DNA of 64,000 nt, from NCBI RefSeq assembly GCF_000430885.1, contig NZ_AUMW01000001.1, positions 1 to 64,000 on the forward strand. Direction: 5' to 3'. This DNA is from Desulfotruncus alcoholivorax DSM 16058 (GTDB lineage Bacteria > Bacillota > Desulfotomaculia > Desulfotomaculales > Desulfallaceae). Within the stretch, counting starts at the first letter, position 1, and every line of letters begins with the position of its first letter. This document shows positions 39,324 through 49,702 of this stretch, piece by piece. The position numbers and the translations under genes are program-made. The notes under the pieces were generated by a model, which was given only the letters and a program-made list of their open reading frames with translations, was not told the DNA's origin and did not search any database.

Positions 39324-40076
39324 CTAAATCCTGACCGGGACGTTGTGCTCCCTTAAATACTGCTTTGCCTGGGCAATGGTGTATGTACCGAAGTGAAATA
39401 TTGATGCTGCAAGGGCCGCATCGGCCCCGCCGGCGGTCAGGCCCTCCACGATGTGATCAAGATTGCCTGCGCCGCCGGATGCTATAACCGGTATATTAAC
39501 CCTATCCGCTATGGCACGGGTCAGGGCAATATCATAGCCGTCTTTGGTGCCGTCCCGGTCCATACTGGTCAGCAATATTTCACCGGCTCCCAGGTTTTCC
39601 GCTTCAGCTGCCCAGGCCACGGCATCAATCCCGGTAGGGGTCCTTCCACCATGAATATATACTTCCCATTTACCCGGCCCAACATTACGGGCGTCAATGG
39701 CCACCACAATGCACTGGCTGCCGAACCTTTCCGACGACTCGGCGATAACCCGGGGATTTTTAATTGCGGCTGTATTGATGGATACTTTGTCAGCTCCGGC
39801 GCTCAGCATGGCCCGAATATCCTCGGTTGTGCCGATACCGCCGCCTACTGTAAACGGTATGAACACTTCGGATGCGGTGCGGTAAACCATATCCAAAACA
39901 GTTTTCCTGCCTTCGTGGGAAGCGGTAATATCCAGAAATACCAGTTCGTCCGCTCCTTCACGGTCATAAACCGCCGCCAGTTCCACCGGGTCGCCCGCGT
40001 CGCGCAAATCGACGAAATTTGTGCCCTTCACCACCCGGCCGCCGGTAACATCAAGACAAGGGATAATTCTTTTCAT
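39324..40076 (-). CDS. hisF: Imidazole glycerol phosphate synthase subunit HisF
   Basis: About 250 residues forming a TIM barrel. HisF is the cyclase subunit that uses ammonia from HisH to make imidazole glycerol phosphate and AICAR. Catalytic aspartates are in I-P-C-L-D-V (D11 in the usual numbering) and V-V-A-I-D-A-R-N (D130). Phosphate-binding loops are G-G-G-I and A-S-G-G-A-G. The ATG at 40076 overlaps the hisA stop as TAATG; a second ATG two codons earlier also exists. It is followed by hisI after 30 bases. Confidence 0.98.
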   Translation of the reverse strand: MKRIIPCLDVTGGRVVKGTNFVDLRDAGDPVELAAVYDREGADELVFLDITASHEGRKTVLDMVYRTASEVFIPFTVGGGIGTTEDIRAMLSAGADKVSINTAAIKNPRVIAESSERFGSQCIVVAIDARNVGPGKWEVYIHGGRTPTGIDAVAWAAEAENLGAGEILLTSMDRDGTKDGYDIALTRAIADRVNIPVIASGGAGNLDHIVEGLTAGGADAALAASIFHFGTYTIAQAKQYLREHNVPVRI

Positions 40077-40822
40077 TAACATGACAGCGCTGACCTTCCC
40101 TCATTGACAACTTCCAGTGCCTCTTCAAAATTAACCGTGCCGGCATAAAGCGCCTTGCCTACAATAACTCCCTCAATGCCAAGATGTTTCAGATCATTTA
40201 ATGCTCTGATGTCTTCAATTGTTGAAACTCCACCGGAAGCGATAACCTTAACCTCAGCGGAGGTGACCAGCTTTTTAATCGCTTCAAGGTTCGGTCCCTT
40301 TAAAGTTCCATCGCGGGAAATATCAGTAAAAATAACCCTTTTGATCCCCATCTTACAGACTTCGTTAACCAGTTCAAGCGCATCCTTTTCCGCAGTTAAA
40401 CCCCATCCTTCTATGGCTACTTTTCCGTTACGGGCATCTATGCCCACAACGATGCGCTCTCCAAAGCGATCACAGGCTTCCTGGACAAGTTCGGGGTTCC
40501 TGATGGCCACCGTGCCCAGGATTACCCTTGAAACTCCCATTTGCAGCAGCCGCTCGATGGTTGGAATATCCCTGATTCCTCCTCCAACCTGTACGGGAAT
40601 ACGTACTGCTTCGATTATGCTTGCTATGGTCTCCAGGTTTTTGGGTGATCCTGCAAAGGCGCCGTCCAGGTCCACCACATGCAGCAGGCGAGCGCCATTT
40701 CCTTCCCAAATACGGGCAACGGCCATCGGGTTGTCGGAATATACTGTTTCGCGGTCAAGCCTGCCCTCCACCAGCCGGACACATTTCCCAGCCCGGAGGT
40801 CTATTGCCGGGATTATTAACAT
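40076..40822 (-). CDS. hisA: ProFAR isomerase HisA
   Basis: A 248-residue TIM barrel that isomerises ProFAR to PRFAR. Catalytic aspartates are seen in [10 protein letters not shown] and I-F-T-D-I-S-R-D-G, and phosphate loops in V-G-G-G-I-R-D and A-S-G-G-V-S-T. The length and motifs are specific for HisA rather than the dual PriA of actinobacteria. It overlaps hisH by 7 bases at its start and hisF at its stop. Confidence 0.98.
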   Translation of the reverse strand: MLIIPAIDLRAGKCVRLVEGRLDRETVYSDNPMAVARIWEGNGARLLHVVDLDGAFAGSPKNLETIASIIEAVRIPVQVGGGIRDIPTIERLLQMGVSRVILGTVAIRNPELVQEACDRFGERIVVGIDARNGKVAIEGWGLTAEKDALELVNEVCKMGIKRVIFTDISRDGTLKGPNLEAIKKLVTSAEVKVIASGGVSTIEDIRALNDLKHLGIEGVIVGKALYAGTVNFEEALEVVNEGRSALSC

Positions 40823-41427
40823 TTTTCAACCAACCTCCCAAAGTTTTTCAATATTTGCAGGCCCAGCGCGCTGCTTTTTTCGGGGTGAAACTGAATCCCG
40901 AACACGTTGTTCCTGGCCGCAACTGACGCAAACTCAATCCCATATTCAGTAACGCCGGCGATATTCGTGGGGTCGGACGGGTCAACAAAATAGGAATGCA
41001 CAAAATAAAAAGCGCTGTTTTCGGGAATCCCGTCAAAAAGCGGACATGCTCTTTTAAATGTTAAAGTATTCCAACCCATATGAGGTATTTTCACCCCAGA
41101 CGGCAGCTTTTTAACCCGGCCGGGCAAAAGTCCCAGTCCTTTAGTTGTTCCCCACTCTTCGCTGGACTCGAACAATAGCTGGAGACCCAGGCATATTCCC
41201 AGAAATGGTTTACCTTCTTCCACCACCCGGTTTATTGCTTCTACCATGCCTTGTTGCAACAAACTGCCCATGGCGTCGGAAAACGCGCCTACTCCGGGCA
41301 GCACCACACCCGGGGCACTGCTTAAATCTCTGGGGTTATTTGTTACTCTGGCATCAATCCCCACTTTTTCAAAGCCTTTGGCCACACTGCGCAGGTTACC
41401 CATACCATAATCAATAATGGCTATCAA
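40816..41427 (-). CDS. hisH: Imidazole glycerol phosphate synthase subunit HisH
   Basis: A 203-residue class I glutamine amidotransferase that supplies ammonia to HisF. The triad is the cysteine in L-G-I-C-L-G-L-Q-L-L-F, the histidine in G-I-Q-F-H-P-E-K-S-S and the glutamate of the same motif. The N-terminal I-A-I-I-D-Y-G-M-G-N-L fits. The start is TTG at 41427, 7 bases after GAGAGGG. It lies between hisB (22 bases) and hisA (overlap). Confidence 0.98.
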   Translation of the reverse strand: MIAIIDYGMGNLRSVAKGFEKVGIDARVTNNPRDLSSAPGVVLPGVGAFSDAMGSLLQQGMVEAINRVVEEGKPFLGICLGLQLLFESSEEWGTTKGLGLLPGRVKKLPSGVKIPHMGWNTLTFKRACPLFDGIPENSAFYFVHSYFVDPSDPTNIAGVTEYGIEFASVAARNNVFGIQFHPEKSSALGLQILKNFGRLVEKC

Positions 41428-41449
41428 AAACTTTCCCTCTCCCTTGATA

Positions 41450-42049
41450 CTAAAGTACTCCCTTGGTGGACGGCACTCCCCCGGCAGGATCCACTACAAC
41501 TACGGCCGACCGCAAAGCCCTCCCCAGCGCCTTGAAAACAGCTTCAATGATGTGATGCGTATTCTTACCTGCCAGCAGGCGAACATGCAGGGTTAATGAC
41601 CCGTTAACAGCCATTGCGCGCAAAAATTCTTCAACCAATTCAGTGTCAAATTCGCCTACCCTGGAAGAGGGCATTGTGACATCAAAGGCCAGAAAACCCC
41701 TGCCGCTAAAATCCAGCGCCACAGCCACCAGAGATTCGTCCATAGGCAGCAAAACGTGGCCATATCTTTCAATACCATTTTTGTCACCCAGCGCATCCTT
41801 TATCGCCAGACCCAGGCAAATACCAACGTCTTCCACGGTATGGTGCCCGTCCACAGCCATGTCCCCGCTTGCCTTGATTTCCAGATCGATTTTTGAATGG
41901 GCCGCCAGTAATTCCAGCATGTGATCCAAAAAAGGTACCCCTGTAGCTATGTCCGCCTTGCCGCTGCCGTCCAAGTTAATGGACACCGTAATAGCTGTTT
42001 CTTTTGTCTCTCTGTTAATTTGTGATATTCGTAATTTTTTCTCTAACAT
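41450..42049 (-). CDS. hisB: Imidazoleglycerol-phosphate dehydratase
   Basis: A 199-residue monofunctional HisB that dehydrates imidazole glycerol phosphate to imidazole acetol phosphate. It carries the metal-binding D-H-M-L-E-L and D-G-H-H-T-V-E-D-V-G-I motifs and G-K-N-T-H-H-I-I-E-A, the histidine pairs that bind two manganese ions. No HAD phosphatase domain is present, so histidinol phosphatase must be a separate gene outside the window. It overlaps hisC by 7 bases. Confidence 0.98.
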   Translation of the reverse strand: MLEKKLRISQINRETKETAITVSINLDGSGKADIATGVPFLDHMLELLAAHSKIDLEIKASGDMAVDGHHTVEDVGICLGLAIKDALGDKNGIERYGHVLLPMDESLVAVALDFSGRGFLAFDVTMPSSRVGEFDTELVEEFLRAMAVNGSLTLHVRLLAGKNTHHIIEAVFKALGRALRSAVVVVDPAGGVPSTKGVL

Positions 42050-43131
42050 GATTTTTTCTCCCCCAAAGTATCAATAACCTGCTGCAGAGAGTGTAAAAAA
42101 TACTTATTTTCATCCGGAAGTCCGACAGAAACACGTAAATACTTGGATAAACGGGGGTCTCCGAAATTTCGTATCAGTATATTTTTTTGCAATAATCCTT
42201 TATAAACTTTCAAGGAAGGCAATGCAGTTTCAAACAGCAGGAAATTTGCGTCGGAGGGATATACACAAACGCCTCTCATCTCCTGCAAAGCACGCAATAA
42301 TTTTATTTTTTCTTCATTTATTATTTTTACCTGTTGCATAAACAAATCCCTGTTGCGCAGTGCCGTTAAGGCGGCAAACTGGGAAAACCCGTTTAAATTA
42401 AAAGGTTGCTTGACTTTTAATAAATAATAAACTATTTCCGGGTGTGTCAATAGATAACCGACCCTGAGCCCGGCCAGTGCGAATGCCTTGGAAAAGGTCC
42501 GCATAATTACCAGATTACGGTGCTCAGCCAAAAGACTTAAAAAATCGTTTCCCCCAAAGTCCACATAAGCCTGGTCAACCACAACCGGGCAGCAGCAGTT
42601 TTCTAAAATAGACACGACTTGATCTGTGCCGGCGGAATTACCGGTGGGGTTGTTGGGAGAGCAAAGCACCACTAATCCCGCGCCTTCCGCTGAGGATATT
42701 ATTTTATCCACATCAAGTTCAAAATTGTCCTGTCTGGCTACTTCCACGATTTCTGCACCTGCTATGGTGGCATGAATACCGTACATAGAAAAAGTGGGAA
42801 CCGGTATGACTACACGATTTCCTGCACCAAAAGCAAGCATCAGGTCAAGAATTAATTCGTCTGAGCCGTTACCCACCATAATTTGATTTGCTTCAACTTT
42901 ATGCCATTCCGCCAGCTCATTGATTAGTTCTACAGCCATGGCATCGGGATAGCGGTTAAAGGTCTTTGGACCAGCCGCATCAAGTATCTGCTGCATCAGT
43001 CCGGGGGGAAAATCATAAGGGTTTTCGTTGGCATCCAGTTTTACCAGACCCGAATAATTACCAGGGTCGTAAGGAATAAGTCTTTTCAGGCCTTCTCTTA
43101 CCAACCGCTCCGGTTTAAAATTACTTATCAT
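42043..43131 (-). CDS. hisC: Histidinol-phosphate aminotransferase
   Basis: A 362-residue fold-type I PLP enzyme converting imidazole acetol phosphate and glutamate to histidinol phosphate. L-D-A-N-E-N-P-Y lies near the N-terminus. Next come N-G-S-D-E-L-I, L-C-S-P-N-N-P-T-G-N, the PLP lysine in R-T-F-S-K-A-F-A-L-A-G-L-R-V-G-Y, and I-R-N-F near the C-terminus. The start overlaps hisD by 11 bases, and translation is coupled. Confidence 0.98.
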   Translation of the reverse strand: MISNFKPERLVREGLKRLIPYDPGNYSGLVKLDANENPYDFPPGLMQQILDAAGPKTFNRYPDAMAVELINELAEWHKVEANQIMVGNGSDELILDLMLAFGAGNRVVIPVPTFSMYGIHATIAGAEIVEVARQDNFELDVDKIISSAEGAGLVVLCSPNNPTGNSAGTDQVVSILENCCCPVVVDQAYVDFGGNDFLSLLAEHRNLVIMRTFSKAFALAGLRVGYLLTHPEIVYYLLKVKQPFNLNGFSQFAALTALRNRDLFMQQVKIINEEKIKLLRALQEMRGVCVYPSDANFLLFETALPSLKVYKGLLQKNILIRNFGDPRLSKYLRVSVGLPDENKYFLHSLQQVIDTLGEKKSC

Positions 43132-44449
43132 TTAATTTCCCCCCTTCCCGCCCTGGCCCGGTTTTCCCCGGCTCGAGCCTGATTCCAACGGCTTTGGCGT
43201 GAGCGTCCAAGCCTTCCGTTGCAGCCAGGGCCATGATTTGTCTTCCTTCTTTTTGGAGAGCTTGCCTTGAGTAATCAATCAGGCTGGTCTTTTTCATAAA
43301 GGTATCAACGTTAAGCGGGGAAAAGAATTTTGCCGTGCCCCCGGTAGGTAACACGTGATTGGGCCCTGCAAAATAATCGCCAACCGGTTCAGGCGAATAT
43401 GCTCCGATAAAAACCGCACCGGCATTTTTGATGCTACCCAGCCACCTGTAGGGTTCTGAAATCTGCAGTTCCAGGTGCTCCGGCGCGTAGCCGTTAGCTA
43501 TTTGAATACAATCCTCCAGCTTCTCCGTAATGATAATAGCTCCTCGTTCGATAATTGACTTTTCAGCTATCTCCCGCCTGGATAATTCTTTGATTTGCTG
43601 TGCCAGCTCGCTTTTGACCATGCTTGCAAGTTCATTATCGTTTGTCACCAGTATCGCCGACGCCATTTCATCATGCTCAGCCTGCGCCAGCATGTCGGCC
43701 GCAACAAATTCGGGCCTGGCAGTGCCATCGGCAATTATCAGAACCTCGCTGGGTCCGGCCAGCATATCAATATCCACGGTACCAAAAAACTGCCGCTTGG
43801 CAGCTGTAACATAAATATTTCCCGGCCCGGTGATTTTTTCAACAGCGGCTATGGTTTCGGTGCCATAAGCCAGAGCAGCAATGGCCTGGGCCCCACCCAC
43901 CCGGTAAATTTCTGTAACGCCCGCCTCGGCAGCAGCCACCAGGGTGTGCGGGTTAACAGAGCCGTCTTTGCCGGGCGGAGTGACCATGACTATTTCTTTT
44001 ACCCCGGCCACAGAGGCCGGAAGAGCGTTCATTAATACTGATGAAGGGTAAGAGGCCTTACCACCTGGCACATAAATACCCACCCTGCGCAGCGGGGTTA
44101 CTATCTGGCCCAGTATAACGCCGTCAGACCTGGGGTCAAACCACGAATTTCTGAGCTGGCGCCGGTGGAAATTTTGAATGTTTTCGGCAGCTTGCCGCAA
44201 AGCTACGATAAAATCTTTATTAACAGCTTGATAAGCTTCTTTTATTTCCTCCTGGCTTACGAGTAAATCCGCTGGAGCAATTTCAACACCGTCCAGCCTG
44301 GCAGTAACGGCACATAGCCCGTCATCTCCCCCGGTTTTAACCTCTTTGATTATCTCTTTAACTTGTTCATCAACTCGATCAAGATCCAGCGATCTATTCG
44401 CTAATATTTCGGATAGGCCATTATCTCCCGGTTTAACAACTTTAATCAA
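43121..44449 (-). CDS. hisD: Histidinol dehydrogenase
   Basis: A 442-residue zinc enzyme that oxidises histidinol to histidine in two NAD-dependent steps. Signatures are V-P-G-G-K-A-S-Y-P-S-S-V-L-M-N-A, V-G-G-A-Q-A-I-A-A-L-A-Y-G-T, G-P-G-N-I-Y-V-T-A-A-K and the metal/catalytic region Q-A-E-H-D-E. It also carries G-P-N-H-V-L-P-T-G-G-T-A. The start is TTG at 44449, 5 bases after GGGGGTG. It follows yerC by 50 bases and is the first structural his gene here; hisG and hisZ are not next to it. Confidence 0.98.
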   Translation of the reverse strand: MIKVVKPGDNGLSEILANRSLDLDRVDEQVKEIIKEVKTGGDDGLCAVTARLDGVEIAPADLLVSQEEIKEAYQAVNKDFIVALRQAAENIQNFHRRQLRNSWFDPRSDGVILGQIVTPLRRVGIYVPGGKASYPSSVLMNALPASVAGVKEIVMVTPPGKDGSVNPHTLVAAAEAGVTEIYRVGGAQAIAALAYGTETIAAVEKITGPGNIYVTAAKRQFFGTVDIDMLAGPSEVLIIADGTARPEFVAADMLAQAEHDEMASAILVTNDNELASMVKSELAQQIKELSRREIAEKSIIERGAIIITEKLEDCIQIANGYAPEHLELQISEPYRWLGSIKNAGAVFIGAYSPEPVGDYFAGPNHVLPTGGTAKFFSPLNVDTFMKKTSLIDYSRQALQKEGRQIMALAATEGLDAHAKAVGIRLEPGKTGPGREGGKLNDK

Positions 44450-44499
44450 CGGAGCACCCCCATCACTTTATTACGTTAAAATGTTGACATAATAAAATA

Positions 44500-44829
44500 T
44501 TAAACACTCCGGGATGCTCTGTCAATACTTTTATTTGTAGCCTGTAACCTGTCCAAAATGGTTTTATAACCATCCGCACCATAATTTAAGCAGCGCTTTA
44601 CCCTGCTAATGGTGGCAGTGCTTGCGCCGGTGCTTGTTGTTATTTCTCCATAGGTGTAATTAGAACGCAGCATTCTTGCCACTTCCAGCCTCTGGGCCAA
44701 GGATTTTAATTCGGCTACAGTGGAGACATCCTCAAAGAATTGATAGCACTCATCCAAGTCTTTTAACTCCAAAATAGCATTAAAAAACTGGTCTATAAGC
44801 GGGTCTCTCAGTTTTCCATTGTATACCAT
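44500..44829 (-). CDS. YerC/YecD family TrpR-like DNA-binding protein
   Basis: About 109 residues of the TrpR-superfamily YerC group: L-I-D-Q-F-F-N-A-I-L-E-L-K, then E-L-K-S-L-A-Q-R-L-E-V-A-R-M-L, then a helix-turn-helix (Y-G-E-I-T-T-S-T-G-A-S-T-A-T-I-S-R-V-K-R-C-L). ATG 44829 follows GGGGTG by 9 bases, and an upstream GTG is less likely. It lies directly upstream of hisD on the same strand, and Firmicute YerC genes are often found near his or purine genes. A repressor role for the his operon is plausible but unproven. Confidence 0.88.
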   Translation of the reverse strand: MVYNGKLRDPLIDQFFNAILELKDLDECYQFFEDVSTVAELKSLAQRLEVARMLRSNYTYGEITTSTGASTATISRVKRCLNYGADGYKTILDRLQATNKSIDRASRSV

Positions 44830-44942
44830 GAAAAATTTCACCCCGGTTTGAAAAATTAACTATGACAGTTTATTATTTCTGCTATTACACAATGCAATTC
44901 GCCATAAAACAACGAAATCCTTTCACATGGCAAAGCGCTAAA

Positions 44943-44979
44943 CTAAAAAAGATAACCGCCATAATTAACGGTTATCTTC
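44943..44979 (-). terminator. Intrinsic terminator of the pur operon (after purD)
   Basis: AGATAACCG pairs with CGGTTATCT, followed on the minus strand by TTTTTTAG. It lies about 110 bases past the purD stop. Confidence 0.85.
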
Positions 44980-45012
44980 TAATTCTAACAGCAATATTTA
45001 AGCCAAATTCAT

Positions 45013-45040
45013 GCGGGCGGACAGGGTCGTCCGCCCCTAC
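45013..45040. repeat. Family A palindromic repeat (A4)
   Basis: GCGGGCGGAC-AGGGTC-GTCCGCCCCTAC, a copy with one eroded end, lies between the purD stop and its terminator. Confidence 0.88.
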
Positions 45041-45089
45041 GATTTCACCAAATAAAATCAATCTATCTTTTGAATATATTTTTACAACA

Positions 45090-46355
45090 CTACTTTCTTA
45101 GTGCTTTTTGCCCTATGTCCCTGCGGTAGTGCATGCCTTCAAAACGTACCCGGGAGACGCCCTGGTAGGCCAGTTCGATGGCTTCGGAAATACTTCCGGC
45201 TTTGGCGGTTATACCTAATACCCTGCCCCCGGCAGTTATTACGCGACCGTTTTGCAGAGCTGTACCGGCGTGGAATGCTACTACGTTTTCCGGCATGGCA
45301 TCAAGTCCGGAAATTTCGAAACCTTTGGCATAATCCCCGGGGTAGCCGCCTGAAGCAATAACCACGCAAACCGATGCACCATCGCTCCAGCGAAGGTTCA
45401 CTTTGCCCAGTTCGCCGGCTAAAATGGCGCCAATCACGTCATCCAGATCAGATTCAAGCATCATCAGTATCGGCTGGGCTTCCGGATCACCGAACCGGGC
45501 GTTGAATTCAAGCACCCTGGGTCCTTTGTCAGTCATCATCAGACCGGCGTATAATACTCCCTTATACGGCCGGTCTTCCCGGGCCATGCCGCGCACGGTG
45601 GGAATCATCACTTTTTCCATAACTTCCTGCTTTTGCGCGTCACTAAGCACGGGCGCCGGCGCGTAAGCTCCCATCCCGCCGGTATTCAGTCCTTTGTCTT
45701 CATCAAATACACGCTTGTGATCCTGGGCCGGAATCATTGGCATAACCTGTTCTCCATCGGTAAACGCCAGCAAACTTACTTCCTCGCCCTTTAGGAATTC
45801 TTCAATGACAATTCTGGTTCCAGCCGCACCGAATGCCCTGTCCCGCATGATAAAATCAACGGCATCAAGCGCCACTTGTTCGTCTTCAGCCACTATAACA
45901 CCTTTGCCGGCAGCAAGGCCGTCGGCCTTAATCACACAGGGAACTCCTGTTTTCCGTATATAGCTCCTGGCTTCCGAGGCATCTTCAAATACCTCGTACC
46001 CGGCAGTCGGTACATTATACTTCCGCATAACTTCTTTGGCCAAAACTTTACTGCCTTCCAGTTCCGCCGCCCTTTGCCGCGGCCCGAAAACCGGGTACCC
46101 TTCGGCTTCAAGCCTGTCCACCAGCCCGGCCACCAGGGGCGCCTCGGGCCCCACCACGGTAAGGTCAAATTTATGCTGCCTGACCAGGTCAACGATTGCC
46201 GGAATGTTTTCAGCTTGAATATTGACGCACTCGGCCAAAGCTGAAATGCCGGCGTTTCCCGGTGCGCAAAAGATCTTTTTTACGCGCGGGCTTTGGCTTA
46301 ATTTCCAGACCAGGGCATGCTCCCGCCCGCCGCCGCCAACTACCAATACTTTCAA
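45090..46355 (-). CDS. purD: Phosphoribosylamine-glycine ligase
   Basis: A 421-residue ATP-grasp enzyme (GARS) of purine synthesis step 2. [13 protein letters not shown] is at the N-terminus. The ATP-grasp region includes [13 protein letters not shown] and [18 protein letters not shown] is the GARS signature. The start is TTG at 46355, 7 bases after GGAGGG. It is the last gene of the pur operon, 19 bases after purH. Confidence 0.98.
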   Translation of the reverse strand: MKVLVVGGGGREHALVWKLSQSPRVKKIFCAPGNAGISALAECVNIQAENIPAIVDLVRQHKFDLTVVGPEAPLVAGLVDRLEAEGYPVFGPRQRAAELEGSKVLAKEVMRKYNVPTAGYEVFEDASEARSYIRKTGVPCVIKADGLAAGKGVIVAEDEQVALDAVDFIMRDRAFGAAGTRIVIEEFLKGEEVSLLAFTDGEQVMPMIPAQDHKRVFDEDKGLNTGGMGAYAPAPVLSDAQKQEVMEKVMIPTVRGMAREDRPYKGVLYAGLMMTDKGPRVLEFNARFGDPEAQPILMMLESDLDDVIGAILAGELGKVNLRWSDGASVCVVIASGGYPGDYAKGFEISGLDAMPENVVAFHAGTALQNGRVITAGGRVLGITAKAGSISEAIELAYQGVSRVRFEGMHYRRDIGQKALRK

Positions 46356-46374
46356 AAATATCCCTCCTTACGGT

Positions 46375-47916
46375 TTAGTGCCTGAAGTGGCGCATGCCCG
46401 TAAAGATCATGGCCATGCCGTTTTGATCAGCCAATTCTATTGATTCCTGATCCCTAATGGAGCCGCCCGGCTGGATGACTGCGCTGATGCCTGCCGCGGC
46501 CGCCTCTTCCAAGGAATCGCTAAACGGGAAAAAGGCATCGGAAGCAAGCACGGCCCCCCTGGCTTCTTCGCCGGCCTGGGCCAGCGCAATGCGGGTGGAG
46601 GTCACCCGGTTCATCTGGCCCGCTCCCACACCCAAAACTTTTTTATTTTTCACAATCACAATGGCGTTGGATTTGACGTGTTTCACCACAGCCATGGCAA
46701 ACAGCAGGTTGTCCATCTCGTCCCGGCTTGGCTCGCGCCTGGTCACAACTTTTAGTTTGCCTGCGTCCACCACACCGCGGTCAAAATTTTGCACCAGCAG
46801 GCCGCCATTGACCTTGCGCAAATCAAAACTGTCGGAAGATTGGCCGGTTAAAGCAGCTGTTTGCAATACCCGCAAACCTTCTTTTTGTTTTAAAACAGCC
46901 AGTGCTTCTGCGTCATAACCGGGAGCGATAACGGCTTCCAGGAATATCTTATTCATTTCTTCGGCTGTGGCTGCGTCTACAGTTGTATTAAAAGCAACAA
47001 TTCCTCCATAGGCGGAAACAGGATCTCCCTCATAAGCCCTTTTATAAGCGTCCAGAGCATTATCAGCGCTGGCTGCGCCGCAGGGGTTGTTATGTTTAAC
47101 AATTACCGCAGATGGCTCGCTGAACTCCTTTACAGCTTCAAAAGCTGCATTAATGTCCAGTATGTTGTTGTAAGACAGTTCCTTGCCGTTCAATTGCACA
47201 GCATTGCCTGCACACGCACCCACCACGGAGGGGTCACGGTAAAAAGCCGCTTTTTGGTGTGGGTTCTCACCATATCTCAGGGTTTGCGCCAATTCATAAC
47301 GCTGCTGCCAGACGGCAGGGAAACCTTGTGTATCTTCACTTAAACCGCTGAGATAACCGGAGATGGCCGCGTCATACGCCGCAGTGTGGGCAAATGCTTC
47401 TTTGGCCAGTTCCAACCGGTATTCTTCATTAACATCTCCCGATTTAATTGCCTCCAGCACTTGTGAGTACCTCTCAGGGCTGACCACCACCAGTACATGA
47501 CGGTAATTCTTGGCCGCAGCCCGAACCATTGACGGACCGCCAATGTCAATGTTCTCAATGGCTTCTTCCAGGGTAACGCCCGGTTTGGCCACCGTTTCAC
47601 GGAAAGGATAAAGGTTTACCACCACCAGATCGATAGGTGTAATATTATTTTCTTCCAATTGAGCCAGGTGGGCGTCGTTGCGCATGGCCAGGATACCGCC
47701 ATGTACTTTGGGATGCAGGGTTTTAACCCGGCCATCTAAAATTTCCGGGAAACCGGTGACTTCTGTTATGTAAATTACAGGTACCCCGGCCTCACGCAGC
47801 GTTTTTGCGGTACCGCCTGTGGATACGATTTCAAACCCGCACTGTACCAGTTCCCGGGCAAAGTCAACCAGCCCGTTTTTATTGGACACACTGATCAGGG
47901 CACGCTTAATTGCCAT
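46375..47916 (-). CDS. purH: Bifunctional AICAR formyltransferase / IMP cyclohydrolase
   Basis: 513 residues. The N-terminal MGS-like IMP cyclohydrolase domain ([12 protein letters not shown] and S-T-G-G-T-A-K-T-L) is followed by the AICAR transformylase domain with K-H-N-N-P-C-G-A-A and, at the end, Q-P-G-G-S-I-R-D. It catalyses the last two steps to IMP with 10-formyl-THF. The catalytic lysine-histidine pair K-H is visible. It lies 16 bases after purN. Confidence 0.98.
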   Translation of the reverse strand: MAIKRALISVSNKNGLVDFARELVQCGFEIVSTGGTAKTLREAGVPVIYITEVTGFPEILDGRVKTLHPKVHGGILAMRNDAHLAQLEENNITPIDLVVVNLYPFRETVAKPGVTLEEAIENIDIGGPSMVRAAAKNYRHVLVVVSPERYSQVLEAIKSGDVNEEYRLELAKEAFAHTAAYDAAISGYLSGLSEDTQGFPAVWQQRYELAQTLRYGENPHQKAAFYRDPSVVGACAGNAVQLNGKELSYNNILDINAAFEAVKEFSEPSAVIVKHNNPCGAASADNALDAYKRAYEGDPVSAYGGIVAFNTTVDAATAEEMNKIFLEAVIAPGYDAEALAVLKQKEGLRVLQTAALTGQSSDSFDLRKVNGGLLVQNFDRGVVDAGKLKVVTRREPSRDEMDNLLFAMAVVKHVKSNAIVIVKNKKVLGVGAGQMNRVTSTRIALAQAGEEARGAVLASDAFFPFSDSLEEAAAAGISAVIQPGGSIRDQESIELADQNGMAMIFTGMRHFRH

Positions 47917-47932
47917 GATATCCCTCCTATCC

Positions 47933-48544
47933 TTATTCTTTTATGTACACTTTCCTGCCTTTGATTTCCAATTTACCCTCACAAAACAGACGCACGGCTT
48001 CGGGGTAAATTTTATGCTCCTGTTCCAGTATGCGCTCGGCCAGTGTTTCAGCCGTATCTGAAGCATAAACGGGCACCACTGCCTGCAGGATTATAGGTCC
48101 GGTGTCCATTCCCTCATCCACAAAATGCACTGTGCACCCGCTGAATTTAACCCCGTAATTCCACGCCTGCTCCTGAGCGTGCAGGCCGGGGAATGAGGGC
48201 AGCAGTGCGGGATGGATATTAATAATCCGTTCGTTAAAAGCCGCCAGCAGTCCCTTGCCCACCAACCGCATATAGCCGGCGAGGCAAACCAGTTCCACGT
48301 CGTTTTGTTGTAAAACCTCAACGATTTTCCGTTCAAAATCAGCTTTACCGGAATAATCTTCGGGGTCAATGAATTCCGCCTTGATTCCGGCCCGGCGGGC
48401 TCTTTCCAAGGCAAAAGCGCCGCTGTTGTCGCTGATGACCATGGCCACCCGCGCAGGTATCCGGCCGGACTCGCAGGCATCCATAATCGATTGCAGGTTT
48501 GAACCCCGCCCCGACGCCAGCACTCCCAGGTTGATCTTGTTCAT
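47933..48544 (-). CDS. purN: Phosphoribosylglycinamide formyltransferase 1
   Basis: A 203-residue folate-dependent GAR transformylase. [12 protein letters not shown] is at the N-terminus, the catalytic asparagine/histidine region is [14 protein letters not shown], and [10 protein letters not shown] follows with its conserved aspartate. It is separated from purM by 99 bases that contain a long perfect hairpin repeat. Confidence 0.97.
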   Translation of the reverse strand: MNKINLGVLASGRGSNLQSIMDACESGRIPARVAMVISDNSGAFALERARRAGIKAEFIDPEDYSGKADFERKIVEVLQQNDVELVCLAGYMRLVGKGLLAAFNERIINIHPALLPSFPGLHAQEQAWNYGVKFSGCTVHFVDEGMDTGPIILQAVVPVYASDTAETLAERILEQEHKIYPEAVRLFCEGKLEIKGRKVYIKE

Positions 48545-48562
48545 AGTCTCCCCCTAATCCCC

Positions 48563-48622
48563 GGGGTCAGGCTTGAAATATTCCCTTATTTTTTAATAAG
48601 GGAATATTTCAAGCCTGACCCC
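48563..48622. repeat. Perfect 28-bp inverted repeat with 4-base loop (family E)
   Basis: The arm at 48563-48590, starting GGGGTCAGGCTTG, is the exact reverse complement of 48595-48622. TTTT separates the arms. It is followed by four tandem TTAAC units. It lies inside the pur operon between purM and purN. It resembles a small palindromic mobile repeat more than a terminator, since no T-run follows on the minus strand. Confidence 0.9.
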
Positions 48623-48643
48623 TTAACTTAACTTAACTTAAAT

Positions 48644-49681
48644 CTAGGTTAATTGAACCTTTCCGTTTCCCTTTGTAACATTACCGATAATCCGGGCGTC
48701 TTCCCCTTGTGACTGCAGCTCTTCCACAACCCTGTTCGCTTCAGCGGCGCCAACCACCAGCACCATACCTATACCCATATTAAAAACACGGTACATTTCC
48801 AGCTTTTCAACCGGGCCCTCTTCGGCAATCAGTTGAAACACCGCAGGTTTTTCCCAAGCGCCGGTTTTAATACACACAGACGTTCCCTCAGGCAGTATTC
48901 TCGGCACATTTTCCAGCAGTCCGCCGCCGGTGATATGGGCTATTCCTTTAATCCGGCCGGTTTTAACCAGCGGCAATACTAAAGGGACGTAAATCCGGGT
49001 TGGCCGCAGCATTTCTTCAATAATTGAACAGCCTAAAGCTTTCCTGACCTGCTCCGTCTCCATATTGTTATCCAGGAGCACCCGGCGCGCCAGTGAATAG
49101 CCGTTGCTGTGCAGGCCCGAAGACGGCAGCCCAATAAGAACATCACCGGGTATGATTGATTTTCCGTCAATAATTTTATCCTTCTCCACCACTCCTACGG
49201 CAAAACCGGCGATATCATACTCTTCATCACTGTAAAAATCGGGCATTTCCGCCGTTTCCCCGCCGATCAGGGCACACCCGGCCTGCCTGCAGCCCTCGGC
49301 AACCCCGGCAACTATTTGGGCCGCTTTTTCCGGCTCCAACCTGCCCACGGCCAGGTAATCCAGAAAAAAGAGCGGTTCCGCCCCTAGTGTTAATATGTCA
49401 TTGACGCACATGGCCACAGCGTCAATACCAATGGTGTCATGTTTATTGGCAATAAAAGCCACACGCAGCTTGGTGCCAACGCCATCAGTGCCGGAAACCA
49501 GAACGGGTTCCCGGTAATCTTTAACATCCAGTTGAAAAAGTCCGCCGAACCCCCCTATGCCTTTAAGCACACCGGGCCGGAAAGTGCTTTGCACGGATTT
49601 TTTCATTAACTCAACGGCCCGGTTGCCGGCGTCTATATTAACCCCGGCGTCCGCATAGGTCACATTTTTACGATCAGGCAT
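48644..49681 (-). CDS. purM: Phosphoribosylformylglycinamidine cyclo-ligase
   Basis: About 345 residues; AIR synthetase closes the imidazole ring. [13 protein letters not shown] is at the N-terminus, G-T-D-G-V-G-T-K-L binds nucleotide, and [12 protein letters not shown] and [12 protein letters not shown] follow. ATG 49681 (after GAGGG) is preferred to the ATG at 49699. It lies 21 bases after purF. Confidence 0.98.
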   Translation of the reverse strand: MPDRKNVTYADAGVNIDAGNRAVELMKKSVQSTFRPGVLKGIGGFGGLFQLDVKDYREPVLVSGTDGVGTKLRVAFIANKHDTIGIDAVAMCVNDILTLGAEPLFFLDYLAVGRLEPEKAAQIVAGVAEGCRQAGCALIGGETAEMPDFYSDEEYDIAGFAVGVVEKDKIIDGKSIIPGDVLIGLPSSGLHSNGYSLARRVLLDNNMETEQVRKALGCSIIEEMLRPTRIYVPLVLPLVKTGRIKGIAHITGGGLLENVPRILPEGTSVCIKTGAWEKPAVFQLIAEEGPVEKLEMYRVFNMGIGMVLVVGAAEANRVVEELQSQGEDARIIGNVTKGNGKVQLT

Positions 49682-49702
49682 AGAAATCCCTCGTTTCAAA
49701 GG

